DNA from: Leptolyngbya sp. BL0902
Lineage (GTDB): Bacteria; Cyanobacteriota; Cyanobacteriia; Phormidesmidales; Phormidesmidaceae
Length of the DNA: 64,000 bases
Direction: 5' to 3'
Assembly (NCBI RefSeq): GCF_016403105.1
Contig: NZ_CP046157.1
Coordinates: 1-64,000, forward strand
Part shown: in pieces, positions 33,498 through 43,307 of the stretch
Position numbering within the stretch: the stretch's first letter is position 1
Layout of the letters: every line of letters begins with the position of its first letter
Translations under genes and position numbers: made by a program
The notes under the pieces: model-generated
The model's input: only the letters and a program-made list of their open reading frames with translations
Told to the model about the DNA's origin: nothing
Database searches by the model: none

Positions 33498-36400
33498 CTA
33501 GCGGTGCACAGAGGACTCGGTTACGGCCAGCAGCCTTGGCTTGGTAAAGGGCTTGGTCGGCTTTCTGCAAGAGATCCGCCCCCGTCTGACCATGCTGCGG
33601 GAAGCAGGCCACCCCCAAGGAGGCGGTAATGGTGGGCACGGGCTGTCCCCTGTGGGTGAGGGCCAGTTGGCCGATCTGTTGACGTAGGGCTTCGGCCCGA
33701 GTGGCGGTGTCGGCCAGGGACGTTTGGGGCAAAATCAGGGTAAATTCTTCGCCGCCGTAGCGACAGGCAAGGTCGGACGGGCGGGTGCTCCCGGTCAGCA
33801 CTTGGGCAATGGCCTGGAGCACCTGATCCCAAAAGTCGTGGCCGTAAGTGTCGTTAAACGATTTGAAGTGATCGGCATCGACCATGATCACGCCAATGGT
33901 GGTCTGGTGGCGCTGGGCGCTGGCCATTTCATGCTGGAGGGCTTCTTCCAGGTAGCGGCGGTTATACAGCCCTGTCAGCGGATCGCGAATGCTTTGCTCC
34001 CGCAGGGTTTCGCGCAGGTGGAGGTTGGCGATGGCTAGGGCGATCTGTTCAGCTACGGTGTGGGCCAGTTGCCGTTTGGCCACGGGCAAGGCCGCTGGGG
34101 TGGCGGCACTGAGGTACAGCAGCCCAGAAATTTCGCCCTGGGCCATCATGGGGATGCAGAGTGTGACCACCCCTGCCTCTGCAATCACGTGCTGGCAGTG
34201 CCGCTGGGTCTGTCCGGCGGGTACCCAATATCCTCGCCCTCGCCGCAAGGCCCAGCAATCTGTGCGACGAAACTCGGACTCTGAGCGGAGGGGGTGCCCC
34301 CAGGTGGCTTTGGCTTCCAGCAGGCGACCGGGGGCGGGGGTGGTAAAAATGCCCCCCGTACAGTCGGGAAACAGCGGTTGCAGCAGGTCGGCGAGGGCCA
34401 CGTAGGCTTCGTCTAGGGTTAAACAGACCTGCAAGAAATCGCTCATAGTGCTGAGTAGCACCATGTCTTCGTTGCGCTGGCGCAGGTCGGTTAGGCGGGC
34501 CTCTAGCTGCTGGTTGGCTTGCTGCAAGGCGGCTTCGGCGGCTTTACGGTCGCTGATGTCAATCACAACGCCATACCAAACGATGTCGCCATTCTCCCGG
34601 CGCTGGGGTTGAGATCGACCCTGGAGCCATTTGACCACACCGCTGGGGGTGATGATGCGCCACTCGTGCTCAAAGCTGGTTAGGGTGTTGATGCTGCGCT
34701 GCACCGCCGCGTCATACCCCGCTCGATCCTCAGGATGGATGCCGTTTAACAACACAGAGGCATCGGCGAGAATATCGGCCACCCGAAGCCCATGAATCGC
34801 CTCGACGGCTTGGCTCATGTGCTCAAACTGGAAGGTGCCATCGGGGTGCATGACCAAAATGTAGAGGTTGGCTGGCGACGCATTCGACAGTCTCCAAAAC
34901 CGCGCTTCACTGTCTCGTAGGGCTAGTTCGGCCTGTTTGAGATCATGGATATCGCGGCCTACCGACTGGAACTCTAGCAGGGTGCCCTGGTCGTCATAAA
35001 TGCCCTGATTGATCCACTGCATCCACCGCACATCGCCTTTGACCATGGCGCGATGTTCCACCGTGCCAATGGGGTTTTCCGGCGATAACTGGGCTAGGAC
35101 TTGGTCGATCAGGGCTTGATCGGCGGCGTAGACTCTGGGTTGATAGGGCTGTCCAATCACCTCCGGTTTAGACAGGCCGTAGTAGCGGCAAAAGGCATCA
35201 TTCACAAAGACCAGGGTGCCATCGGCTTGAAAGCGGGTAATCAGCTCTGTTTGCTCATCCAAAATGGATAAATAACGGGCCTCCGATTGGCGCAGTGCAG
35301 TTTCCATGGCCTTGCGATCACTAATGTCGGTGACGCGCACTAAATGAATGCTCTGATCGCCGATCTGCACGACTTTTGCAGCCAAGTTGCCCCAGAACGA
35401 ATGGCCCTTGGCGGTCACGTATTCAAGCTCCTGGCTCCAAAATCCGTGCCGTTCCATCTGATCGATAATCTCGATCATTTCGGCTTCGGTAAAGGGTTGG
35501 CGTTGCAGGGTCTGTCCTTCAATGCCAATCAGCACTGTCTTGTTTTCCACCTCAAACAGTTCCACCGTTCGCTGGTTGCAGTCGGTAATGAGCAGCGTCT
35601 TGGGATCGACCAAAAAGAGCGCATCGGTGGATTCGTTGTAGATCGTTTCGCGCAGATCTTTTTGCCGCTGTAGCTCTAGCTCTGCCCCTTTGCGATCACT
35701 AATATCCAACACCACCCCAAACCAGAGCATATCGTCGTTGGGCAACTGTTCGTGGCGGGCGTTGACCTGGAGCCACTTGGTTTTGCCTGAGGGCGTAATC
35801 ACGCGCCATTCGTGGCGGAAGGGCTGCTGGGTGGCCACACTGTGTTTGCGGGCGGCCACAAATCCAGGCCGATCATCGGGATGGTACAGGTTGAAGATCA
35901 CGCTGGCATCGGCGAGAGCCGCTTCGACCTCAATTTCTAACAGTTCTGAGGCGGCGGCGCTGCCGTAGATAAACTGTGTGGATCCATCCGGTTTCACAAT
36001 GGAGCTATACAGGAGCCCCGGCAGGGTAGCTGCCATTTTTTGGAACCGCGCCTCGCTGTCGGCCAGCTTTTGAGCATTGATCTGAAGATCGGCCTCAAAC
36101 TGCTTCCGATCACTGACATCCAGCAGCAGGCCATACCAGGTCACGCTGCCGTCGCTGCGTCGGATCGGTTGCGAACTGGCCTCTAACCATTTCAACTGGC
36201 CCGAGGGCGTGATGTTGCGAAAGGCGAAGGAAAAGGGCTCCAGGGTAGCCGCGCTGTGGGCCACGGCGGCAGCGTGGCTAGGGCGATCTTCCGGGTGGAT
36301 TTGGGCGAGCACCGTTTCGGCATCGGCCACAATGTGCTCCGGCGTTAGCTCCAGAATACGTTGACTGGCCGAACTGACATAGTCAAACCGGGTGAGGCCA

Positions 36401-37842
36401 TTGGTGTGCAGGGTGTAGGTGTAGATCATGCCCGGTACCGCCGCCGCCAACCGTTGAAATTGGGCCTCGCTCTGGCGGGTGGCCTCCACATCCACCTGGC
36501 TTTGAAACAACTGCCGCAGTTGGTCGGCCATTTGGTTAAAGGCCAGGGCCAGGGCTTTAGTTTCAATAATGGGGCTGGTGGCGGGCACCTGCTGGGTCAG
36601 ATCGCCCGCCGCTAGGGCCGCACTGGCCTGGGTCAGCCGGGTAATGTGCTTGGTCACGCGCTTGGCAATCACTAGGCCAGAGGCAATCGCCCCCGCCAAG
36701 GCCAGCAGGCAGAGCACCCCGGTATTGATTACGTTCTGCTGCATTTCGGCGGTGAAGTCAGCCTCAGGGATCACCGTCATCACCAGCCAATCGAGGCCGT
36801 GGGCATTGCGGTAGGGCACCACCGTGATGAAATCGTGCGGCCCTGGCCCGGAGGCATGGATGGCCTGGGGGGATTGGAGACTGGCCAAATCTATCCCCTG
36901 CTGGGTCAGGTGTGCGTAGGCCCGCTGGATCGTGGGGCTGGCCAAATCCGTGGGTTCCAGCCGCTCAAAGCCCAGTTCTCCGGGGGGCGTTCTGCCGTCG
37001 GCGTTGGGGGTGCTGGTGATGGCGTAGGGGCCGTCTCCGGTGGAGGTGGCCACCACCAGGCCATTGCGCTCCAAAATTACGACCTCCCCCGTTTTCCCGA
37101 CCGCTAAATCCGCTAGGAAATCCCCCAATTGGTTCAGGGTAATGTTGACCGCAAACACCCCCAGCAAGGCATCCCCCTCGTCATACAGGGGGACATGGGC
37201 ATTGAGGGTGAGCAGGTTAGTACTCCCAAACTGGTAGGGGCCAATCCAGCCCGGTGCTCCGGTGGCCACCGCCTGACGATACCAGGGGCGGTCGCGCACA
37301 TCCATCTTCTCAATCGTTTCTAGGTAGCGCCCAATTTGCCCCGCCCCATCCACCCCGTAGAGACGATTCGTGGATGGGTTAGCAGCCTCCGAGATCGCCG
37401 CCTCAATGGGGATTTCCCCCGGTTGCAGCCGAGTGTTGACCCCATAGTCCTCAGGCCGCACCCGGTGACTGATGCGAAAATCCCCCTGGGGGCTACCAAA
37501 CAGCACGGTCGTTAGGGCCCCCGCCTGACGATGCTGCAAAATCATATAGCGGTGCAGTTGATCGAGATCCTGGGGATCGATGGCCTGGGCCGCCACCGCC
37601 GCCACCTGGGCCTGGTTGAACTGGTGGGCTTCCTGAAGGTAGTGATCTAGCTCTTGGGTCACTCGCTGCCCCACCTGATCCATCAGGGCGTAGGCCATCG
37701 TTTCTATGGTCTGTTGCCCATGGCGGTAGGACAGATACCCCACCACCCCTACCACCCCAGTTACCTGCACCACAAAGGGCAGCGTCAGCAGCAACCGCAG
37801 GGAAATGGGCGGCACCTTCAGACGCAGGTTAGACCGATGCAT
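33487..37842 (-). CDS. Large membrane diguanylate cyclase: Cache-HAMP-5xPAS-GAF-GGDEF
   Basis: The likely start is the ATG at 37842 (MHRSNLRLKVPPISLRLLL); frames from 37893 or 37935 add up to 31 residues. TM1 precedes a periplasmic double-Cache sensor (about 45-365). TM2 and HAMP follow (about 370-455), then five PAS units, each ending D-(I/V)-x-D-x-K (about 460-1135), and GAF (about 1150-1300). The C-terminal GGDEF has RDPLTGLYNRRYLEE and RYGGEEFTLILPQT. RPSD lies five residues before GGEEF, so a product-inhibition I-site is present. Predicted to make c-di-GMP in response to periplasmic ligands. At ~1450 residues it is unusually long for a cyclase. No EAL domain. Confidence 0.9.
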   Translation of the reverse strand: MHRSNLRLKVPPISLRLLLTLPFVVQVTGVVGVVGYLSYRHGQQTIETMAYALMDQVGQRVTQELDHYLQEAHQFNQAQVAAVAAQAIDPQDLDQLHRYMILQHRQAGALTTVLFGSPQGDFRISHRVRPEDYGVNTRLQPGEIPIEAAISEAANPSTNRLYGVDGAGQIGRYLETIEKMDVRDRPWYRQAVATGAPGWIGPYQFGSTNLLTLNAHVPLYDEGDALLGVFAVNITLNQLGDFLADLAVGKTGEVVILERNGLVVATSTGDGPYAITSTPNADGRTPPGELGFERLEPTDLASPTIQRAYAHLTQQGIDLASLQSPQAIHASGPGPHDFITVVPYRNAHGLDWLVMTVIPEADFTAEMQQNVINTGVLCLLALAGAIASGLVIAKRVTKHITRLTQASAALAAGDLTQQVPATSPIIETKALALAFNQMADQLRQLFQSQVDVEATRQSEAQFQRLAAAVPGMIYTYTLHTNGLTRFDYVSSASQRILELTPEHIVADAETVLAQIHPEDRPSHAAAVAHSAATLEPFSFAFRNITPSGQLKWLEASSQPIRRSDGSVTWYGLLLDVSDRKQFEADLQINAQKLADSEARFQKMAATLPGLLYSSIVKPDGSTQFIYGSAAASELLEIEVEAALADASVIFNLYHPDDRPGFVAARKHSVATQQPFRHEWRVITPSGKTKWLQVNARHEQLPNDDMLWFGVVLDISDRKGAELELQRQKDLRETIYNESTDALFLVDPKTLLITDCNQRTVELFEVENKTVLIGIEGQTLQRQPFTEAEMIEIIDQMERHGFWSQELEYVTAKGHSFWGNLAAKVVQIGDQSIHLVRVTDISDRKAMETALRQSEARYLSILDEQTELITRFQADGTLVFVNDAFCRYYGLSKPEVIGQPYQPRVYAADQALIDQVLAQLSPENPIGTVEHRAMVKGDVRWMQWINQGIYDDQGTLLEFQSVGRDIHDLKQAELALRDSEARFWRLSNASPANLYILVMHPDGTFQFEHMSQAVEAIHGLRVADILADASVLLNGIHPEDRAGYDAAVQRSINTLTSFEHEWRIITPSGVVKWLQGRSQPQRRENGDIVWYGVVIDISDRKAAEAALQQANQQLEARLTDLRQRNEDMVLLSTMSDFLQVCLTLDEAYVALADLLQPLFPDCTGGIFTTPAPGRLLEAKATWGHPLRSESEFRRTDCWALRRGRGYWVPAGQTQRHCQHVIAEAGVVTLCIPMMAQGEISGLLYLSAATPAALPVAKRQLAHTVAEQIALAIANLHLRETLREQSIRDPLTGLYNRRYLEEALQHEMASAQRHQTTIGVIMVDADHFKSFNDTYGHDFWDQVLQAIAQVLTGSTRPSDLACRYGGEEFTLILPQTSLADTATRAEALRQQIGQLALTHRGQPVPTITASLGVACFPQHGQTGADLLQKADQALYQAKAAGRNRVLCAPLDGE

Positions 37843-37935
37843 CCATGGCTTCAACACATCCTTCACAGCAAAAAACACCATTCGATGGAGCATCACAAAA
37901 CGAAACGGGGCAGGGCAAACCTTCCCAAAAAGCAA

Positions 37936-38422
37936 CCTGAGCTAGGCACTCCCACCAGGGCACCTCCACCGTCGGCCTCGCCCATCACCTTCTCCTCCGC
38001 AAGCGGCAGGGCAGGGAACCTCGGTCGGGCGACCCATCCTAAACGGGGGCTGCAACCCGACCCCAGGCCATTAACAATGACCCAGGGGTATCTAGCTATA
38101 CCTCAAGGGTGCCCCAAAATGCCCCCGAATGCTCACTCCCCCGGCATTTTGATCGTGGCTATCCCTGTCGCGACCTGTCCCGGCTGACGGAAGTCCGATG
38201 GCCTAGACCACCCTGAACGATGAACGAGTTGCGCTCTTGATGGTTTCAGCCGTTCGGCTGAGCATCGTGAGTTCTGGGCCAGCCTGGGCACCCTAAATAG
38301 GCAAGCACCAGGAGGCGTCGATGAGGCGTCGATGGCGAGTCTTTCGATGCCTTTGATGATTGGCTAGATCAGGATCCTGATTTTGCTCACCGAGTGTTAG
38401 AACTCGAAAGTCGGCAACCTGC
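37936..38422. other. Intergenic region upstream of the large cyclase, no gene recognised
   Basis: It contains a palindromic GTTTCAGCCGTTCGGCTGAGC near 38,240-38,262 (arms CAGCCG / CGGCTG) and a short duplicated GGCGTCGATGA near 38,316. No coding potential that I trust. The palindrome could be a regulator site for the cyclase or a small hairpin. Confidence 0.35.
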
Positions 38423-39397
38423 CTGCCTGACACAAGTGGGTGAAAGGGTTGAAATCTCGTGACGCGAGGGGGAAACGGTGAGCCGACATGAGAGGCTGAA
38501 ATTTGCGTATCCCAGGTCTGCATCATGTCAGCTACCCCCTGTCTATAGGATCAAGTGCTGTCTTTGCTGCGTCAATACAGCCATCGTCGGGATTTACGGC
38601 ACCTCAAAGCGCTGGCGTGGATGGTGACGGCGCTGGTGTGCAGCGGTCAGTTGAGTTTGCCAGGGTGGGAAGCCTATGGGCCGAGTCGCGCTCGCCAAGC
38701 GCAAAGCACCGAACGCCGATGGCAACGCTTCCTGGGCAACCGCCGCGTGCGGGTGAAAAGCCTGTACGTGCCCCTGGTCTTGGCCGCTATCCATCGGTGG
38801 AAAGGACGCCGACTCTACCTGGCCCTGGATACGACGGTGCTGTGGAATCGGTATGGCATGATTCACCTGTCAGTGACCTGTTGCGGACGAGCGGTGCCTC
38901 TACTGTGGCGGGTTTTGGAGCATCCCAGTGCCACCGTGAGTGCCCAACGGTATTTGCCGATGCTGCGATTGGCCCATCGGCTATTGCAGGCCTATCCCGA
39001 TGTGATGGTGTTAGCCGACCGAGGGTTTGCCAACCATGACCTGCTGGCGTGGTTAAGCCAAAGTCGCTGGCACTATGGTTTATGCTTGCCCAGTGATGTG
39101 GTGGTGCATGGCCCCCACCGTCATCCTCTTGAGGTGGGCTATCTGTTGCCCCCCAAGGGTGAAGCTCGATGCTATGAGGGTATTGGTCTCTGGACGGATG
39201 GTCGCTGGCTCAAGGGGGTGGTCAACAAAGGGCGTCCACTACTCCAACCCATCGCCCTCTTCACCGTTGACCCTGAACCCTGTTTTGCCTCTAAACCAGC
39301 GGAAGCCCAATCTTATGACCGCATCTGGTTCTCTAGAATCCAGGCCGTGCGGTGTCAGCTACCGCCTTGGGAGGCCGCCTAAAGATGTGTCAGGCAG
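38423..39397 (+). mobile_element. Insertion sequence with intact ends and internal deletion (IS4-like)
   Basis: The ends are CTGCCTGACACA (38423-38434) and TGTGTCAGGCAG (39386-39397), 12-bp perfect inverted repeats. The transposase frame starts 120 bp inside the left end and stops 3 bp before the right repeat. The 975-bp length is short for this type of DDE element, and the catalytic Glu region is missing, so this is a deletion derivative. It could be moved only by a full-length relative. Confidence 0.75.
38555..39382 (+). pseudogene. DDE (IS4-like) transposase with central/C-terminal deletion
   Basis: The frame of 275 codons starts at GTG 38555. Present are RRWQRFLGNRRV, the first Asp in YLALDTTVLWN, and the second Asp in VMVLADRGFANHDLLAWL. 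Then GRWLKGVVNKGRPLLQPIAL runs abruptly into DPEPCFASKPAEAQSYDRIW, which looks like the extreme C-terminus. The segment that should carry the Y-x2-R-x3-E-x6-K signature is absent, so the protein cannot be catalytic. The frame is retained, suggesting an in-frame deletion. Confidence 0.7.
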
Positions 39398-39598
39398 TCA
39401 GCCTGTATTCATTGCTGTGCCATAAGTTCCATAACGTTTAATTTGCTTTGTCAGTAATCCAATGCTTCACACAGTATGGTGAATGTACATACTCTAGAGA
39501 CTGGCTAAACTCCTTGGATATGGATCTTTCAAGGCGTATTTTGGGTATGGGTTCTCTGTCCAGATTTATCTACCCTAGGCGACATCGCAACATTGCCT

Positions 39599-39693
39599 TA
39601 TAGCAGTTCTCTGATTGATGCAGTACATCTATAGACTGTCAACAAGGGGCTTAAGCCCCTTGCCTGCGTCGCATCTTACTGAAATCCGCTATA
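39599..39693. repeat. 95-bp MITE with TATAGC ends and central palindrome
   Basis: Bounded by TATAGCAGTTCTC and GAAATCCGCTATA (imperfect inverted ends) with TA at each edge. The centre, 39643-39662, is a perfect 20-bp palindrome, CAAGGGGCTTAAGCCCCTTG. It has the size and TA-flanked design of IS630-type MITEs common in cyanobacteria. It lies 38 bp upstream of the FAD oxidoreductase pair, so it may contribute promoter or leader structure. A related hairpin is at 25520-25546. Confidence 0.65.
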
Positions 39694-39730
39694 TCCCTTA
39701 TAGGGATGATTGATAACCCAGGATAAAACC

Positions 39731-41323
39731 ATGAAAATAAATGATCTTCCAGATTATTTGATTGTGGGTAGCGGTCTCTCGGCGCTGGTATTCGGTGCCC
39801 TCGTAGCCAAGGCTGGAAAGTCGGTACAAATCCTTGAAGCCCACGAGCATCCAGGAGGCTTTGGCCATACCTTTACGATGGCAAAGCAGTATCATTTCAA
39901 TGCCCAGTTGCACTACGTCTGGGACTGTGGTGAAGGCCACACTGTCAACCGAGTTCTAAAAACCCTAGAACTAGACCAAGCCGTCACCTTTGAACGCTAC
40001 GATCCCAATGGCTTTGACCACATGCGTACGCCCGACTACGCCCTCGATATTCCCTCCGATTCAGGGGAATTAGCGCAACGGTTATCGGCCCTTTTCCCAG
40101 ACCATCGCAAACCAATCCAGAAATTTATACAAGAAGTACGAACCGTCAGCGCAGGCTTAAAATATCTGTCGCCACCGCTGCGCCCTGGGCTGATTTTCAG
40201 TCACCTCCCAGCGGCCTTAACGGCCCTTCGATACTATCGCAGCACCCTTCAGGATGTCTTTGATCACTTTGCTTTGCCCCAAGCAGCCCAAACTTTGTTG
40301 GCGCTTCAGTGGCCAGATTTTCTGCTGCCGCCCGACCAACTCTCGTTCTATGCCTGGGTCATTTTATTTACGGGCTACCAGGACGGAGCCTTTTACCCCA
40401 CCCAGCATTTTGAGCATGTCATCAAGTCTTTAGTTGCCACCATTAAGCAGCATGGCAGTGAGGTACTGACCAATACGGAAGTGACTGAGTTTTTAGTTGA
40501 TGGCAAGACAGTCAAAGGGGTTAAGGCGGTGGATCGCAATACCCACGAAACCCATACTTTTTTAGGCGAAACCATCATCTGCAATATTGACCCTAAAAAA
40601 GCGGCCCAGATGATCGGCCTAAACCGTTTCTCTCGCCAGGTTCAGAAACGGTTGGATTACGACTATTCACCCTCTAACTTTATGGCCTACTGTGTCGTTA
40701 AAGATTTAGACTTACGCGAGTATGGCTTTGGCCCCTGGAATGTATTTCATAGTGAAGACATCGACCTCAATCGGGCCTTTGTTCGTATGTATGAACAGCA
40801 CGATTATTCTCAGCCTAGCTTTGCGATTACCACGCCTACCTTATTAACCCCAGCAAAACGGGATTGCCCGGAAGATTGTCAGGTTATGGAATTTCTGACG
40901 GTGGCTAATTACGACTACTTTAACCAGCTACGTCTTCAGGATCGCAAAGCCTACAATCAGAAGAAAGAGGAGATATTCAACACCATCCTTGATATTGTGG
41001 AGCAGCGGTATATCCCGAATATTCGACAGCATATTGTGTTCAAGGTCACGGGGAGTCCTACTACGAATGAACGCTTCTGCTGGTGCCCCCAGGGCAATTC
41101 CTATGGCTCTAGTCTGACCCCGAAGAATATGGGATTAGGTCGGCTCAATCATCACACCTCCCTTCAGCAGTTTTACTTCTGCAATGCTTCTTCAGGTTAT
41201 CCAGGGTTTGCGCCCACCTTCTGGACAGGGGCCATGCTTTACCAACGGTTGTCGGGCCAACCCCTGGTTACAGCGACCATCCCTCAAGAAACCTCGGTAC
41301 AGCCAGCGGAGGTGGGGGTATGA
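39731..41323 (+). CDS. FAD-dependent oxidoreductase of the phytoene-desaturase/carotenoid isomerase type
   Basis: The start is the ATG at 39731 (MKINDLPDYLIVGSGLSALV). The dinucleotide-binding fold has GSGLSALVFGALVAKAGKSV and EAHEHPGGFGHTF, where the Gly-rich loop and Glu bind FAD. The body resembles the CrtI/CrtISO/RetSat group (YHFNAQLHYVWDCGEGHTVN, WVILFTGYQDGAFYPTQHFE, ETIICNIDPKKAAQMIGL). The C-terminal GYPGFAPTFWTGAMLYQRL aligns with the FAD ribityl-binding end. The 530-residue length fits. The final ATGA overlaps the next FAD gene by 4 nt. Substrate unknown: a lipid, retinoid or polyene is plausible. No carotenoid genes are adjacent. Confidence 0.85.
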   Translation: MKINDLPDYLIVGSGLSALVFGALVAKAGKSVQILEAHEHPGGFGHTFTMAKQYHFNAQLHYVWDCGEGHTVNRVLKTLELDQAVTFERYDPNGFDHMRTPDYALDIPSDSGELAQRLSALFPDHRKPIQKFIQEVRTVSAGLKYLSPPLRPGLIFSHLPAALTALRYYRSTLQDVFDHFALPQAAQTLLALQWPDFLLPPDQLSFYAWVILFTGYQDGAFYPTQHFEHVIKSLVATIKQHGSEVLTNTEVTEFLVDGKTVKGVKAVDRNTHETHTFLGETIICNIDPKKAAQMIGLNRFSRQVQKRLDYDYSPSNFMAYCVVKDLDLREYGFGPWNVFHSEDIDLNRAFVRMYEQHDYSQPSFAITTPTLLTPAKRDCPEDCQVMEFLTVANYDYFNQLRLQDRKAYNQKKEEIFNTILDIVEQRYIPNIRQHIVFKVTGSPTTNERFCWCPQGNSYGSSLTPKNMGLGRLNHHTSLQQFYFCNASSGYPGFAPTFWTGAMLYQRLSGQPLVTATIPQETSVQPAEVGV

Positions 41324-42627
41324 AGATCGCCATTATTGGGGGAGGGGCCAGCGGCATGATTGCGGCCTATTGGCTGGATCGCAGTGGCCATGAAGTGACG
41401 GTCTACGAACGCCAACCCGTTTTAGGAGGGCACATTCGCACCCTCCATCAAAATGTTTTTCCGTCCTCTGATTGTTCTGCCCTTTTAGAGGCTGGGGTGC
41501 TAGAGTTTCCGGTTGAATTCACAAATTTTCTACAGCTCATGGAGGAATTGAAGGTACCCCTAGAACCTGTCGAGGTGGGGTCGGGGCTGTTCTTTCACGA
41601 CGGTCGTCACTTCCTGTCGCCGACCTTGATTGGGCAGAATTTTCATGGGTTAGAAAAGTGGCGCGAAATATTGCACATCGACAGCCTCTATGCTCGGTCG
41701 GTTGGGCTGTGGCTCAAAGCCCAGCGCACTTCGATTCATTGCCTTCACAATCAATCAATGGGGGACTATCTTGCCCCCGAATCGATCCAGGCAACCTGGC
41801 TCAAGCTACTCACCATGTACAGCTACTCGATGGCCTATGACACCATCGATGCCTTTCCCGCTGACCTTGCCATTCCGGCCCTGCGGCGCTATGTGTTTAG
41901 CCACTGGGTACGCATTAAGGGAGGGGTTTATTCCTATATCCAAAAAATTCTTGACCAGTTTTCAGGGCAGGTGTCGCTGAACACAAAGATATTGACAATC
42001 CATCGGTCGAATCAATCGGTTCAGATTAAAGGCATAGTTATCCCCGCCGATTCAGGACTAGCCTTTGGGAGTCAATCCCCCTTTGAACGAGAGTTTGATC
42101 GAGTGATTTTTGCCACGCCGCCCGATCAAGTACTACGGCTGCTAGCGGATCCCAGCCCGGAGGAAGTGCGGCGGTTCAGCCCATGGCAACCCAACCATAT
42201 CACCACCATGCTGCACTACAATCAGCATCTTTATCAGCCCTATAACCTTCACCACGGCTCAGAGTTTGACTTCTTTCAAACCCCTTCGGGTTGGGGTTAC
42301 AATGCTTACCTCAATCAGCTTTGCGGGCTTCCCGCCGAGCCAGCCTACTATCTTGCGTTTAACCTAGAGCATCAGATCGCCCCCGAAAAAATTATCCATG
42401 TGCAACCCCATCACACCCCGTTGTATACCCTAGACGCCTTTCGCTATGTGGACGAGGTGCGAGCTACCAACGGCGAGAACCATACCTATCACGTTGGGGC
42501 CTATCTTGGCGATGGTCTCCATGAAGGGGCTGCAACCTCGGCCATGCAGGTCGCGAGGGCCATTGGGCCTGCTGATGTCTTAGACTCTGCTAGAGTCGCT
42601 TGCCATTCTGTCCAGCCCAGACGGTGA
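41320..42627 (+). CDS. FAD-dependent amine-oxidase-like oxidoreductase
   Basis: The 435 residues start MKIAIIGGGASGMIAAYWLD, a textbook Rossmann G-x-G-x-x-G followed by VTVYERQPVLGGHIRT. Further landmarks are FDRVIFATPPDQVLRLL and GWGYNAYLNQLCGLP. This group is close to the NAD(P)/FAD-dependent amine-oxidase-type enzymes found next to cyclopropane/lipid-modifying genes, but no methyltransferase is present here. The C-terminus (FRYVDEVRATNGENHTYHVG ... GLHEGAATSAMQVAR) completes FAD binding. Coupled translation with the previous gene suggests the two flavoenzymes act in one pathway. Confidence 0.82.
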   Translation: MKIAIIGGGASGMIAAYWLDRSGHEVTVYERQPVLGGHIRTLHQNVFPSSDCSALLEAGVLEFPVEFTNFLQLMEELKVPLEPVEVGSGLFFHDGRHFLSPTLIGQNFHGLEKWREILHIDSLYARSVGLWLKAQRTSIHCLHNQSMGDYLAPESIQATWLKLLTMYSYSMAYDTIDAFPADLAIPALRRYVFSHWVRIKGGVYSYIQKILDQFSGQVSLNTKILTIHRSNQSVQIKGIVIPADSGLAFGSQSPFEREFDRVIFATPPDQVLRLLADPSPEEVRRFSPWQPNHITTMLHYNQHLYQPYNLHHGSEFDFFQTPSGWGYNAYLNQLCGLPAEPAYYLAFNLEHQIAPEKIIHVQPHHTPLYTLDAFRYVDEVRATNGENHTYHVGAYLGDGLHEGAATSAMQVARAIGPADVLDSARVACHSVQPRR

Positions 42628-42767
42628 TCTGCGCTGGCGTCACATTGCCTGACTCTCTAACGTCCCTGTGTTTCTCGTTCAACGCTCTAGAGCAGACTTT
42701 CTGAGGGGAGGGTGCTTAGACACCGAGAGTTATCTAGCCAGTCGGCCCCTTGGTGAATCACCAACCT

Positions 42768-43307
42768 CTAGATACCCAAGTCGTTCAAGGCAAAGCGAAT
42801 CTGCTCTAGCCGTCGTCGGTTCACGCCCAAATCAGATTCGCCCAACCGGGCCGATGCTCGCACATGAATCACGGGCTCATCTGCTGGAAAGTAAAACTCT
42901 GCGTCGTCTACAAACCCCAGAAGACGGCTGGTAGACTTCACCCGAACATAGTTCTCCTGCTGCGTCACCATCTCCGTGCGGGGCACCACACCTAGCACTT
43001 TGATGAGGATCTCACGGGCTTCCTCCCGGCTTCTGGTATAGGCCATCGGCGCAATGGCATGGTCTGGGTCAGCCCCTTGGCTTACCACACAGTTCGGCGT
43101 TACTGGACAAGGCAACAGACGGCCATCCTGAAGACCCAATTCAGGCGTGTCTCCCGCCAAGACGGCTGATAGGCCAGGAATTGCCCCTAGGGGCTGAGGA
43201 ACGACAACAGCCAACGCTGGGGGGACTGGGAAAAGCCATAGGGTGATAGCCAAGAGAGCGGCGAGGATGGGAGCCATGGACAAGCATCGAGCGACAACTC
43301 TCACCAT
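42768..43307 (-). CDS. DUF1499 domain protein, membrane-anchored
   Basis: The most likely start is the ATG at 43307 (MVRVVARCLSMAPILAALLA), giving an N-terminal membrane or signal segment. A longer frame from 43421 adds 38 residues without support. The DUF1499 body is clear: PCPVTPNCVVSQGADPDHAI, the middle YVRVKSTSRLLGFVDDAEFY, and VIHVRASARLGESDLGVNRR. Length is typical. The two conserved Cys (C-P-V-T-P-N-C) may form a disulfide outside the cytosol. Function of the family is unknown; plant/cyanobacterial homologues are often thylakoid-lumen proteins. Confidence 0.85.
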   Translation of the reverse strand: MVRVVARCLSMAPILAALLAITLWLFPVPPALAVVVPQPLGAIPGLSAVLAGDTPELGLQDGRLLPCPVTPNCVVSQGADPDHAIAPMAYTRSREEAREILIKVLGVVPRTEMVTQQENYVRVKSTSRLLGFVDDAEFYFPADEPVIHVRASARLGESDLGVNRRRLEQIRFALNDLGI

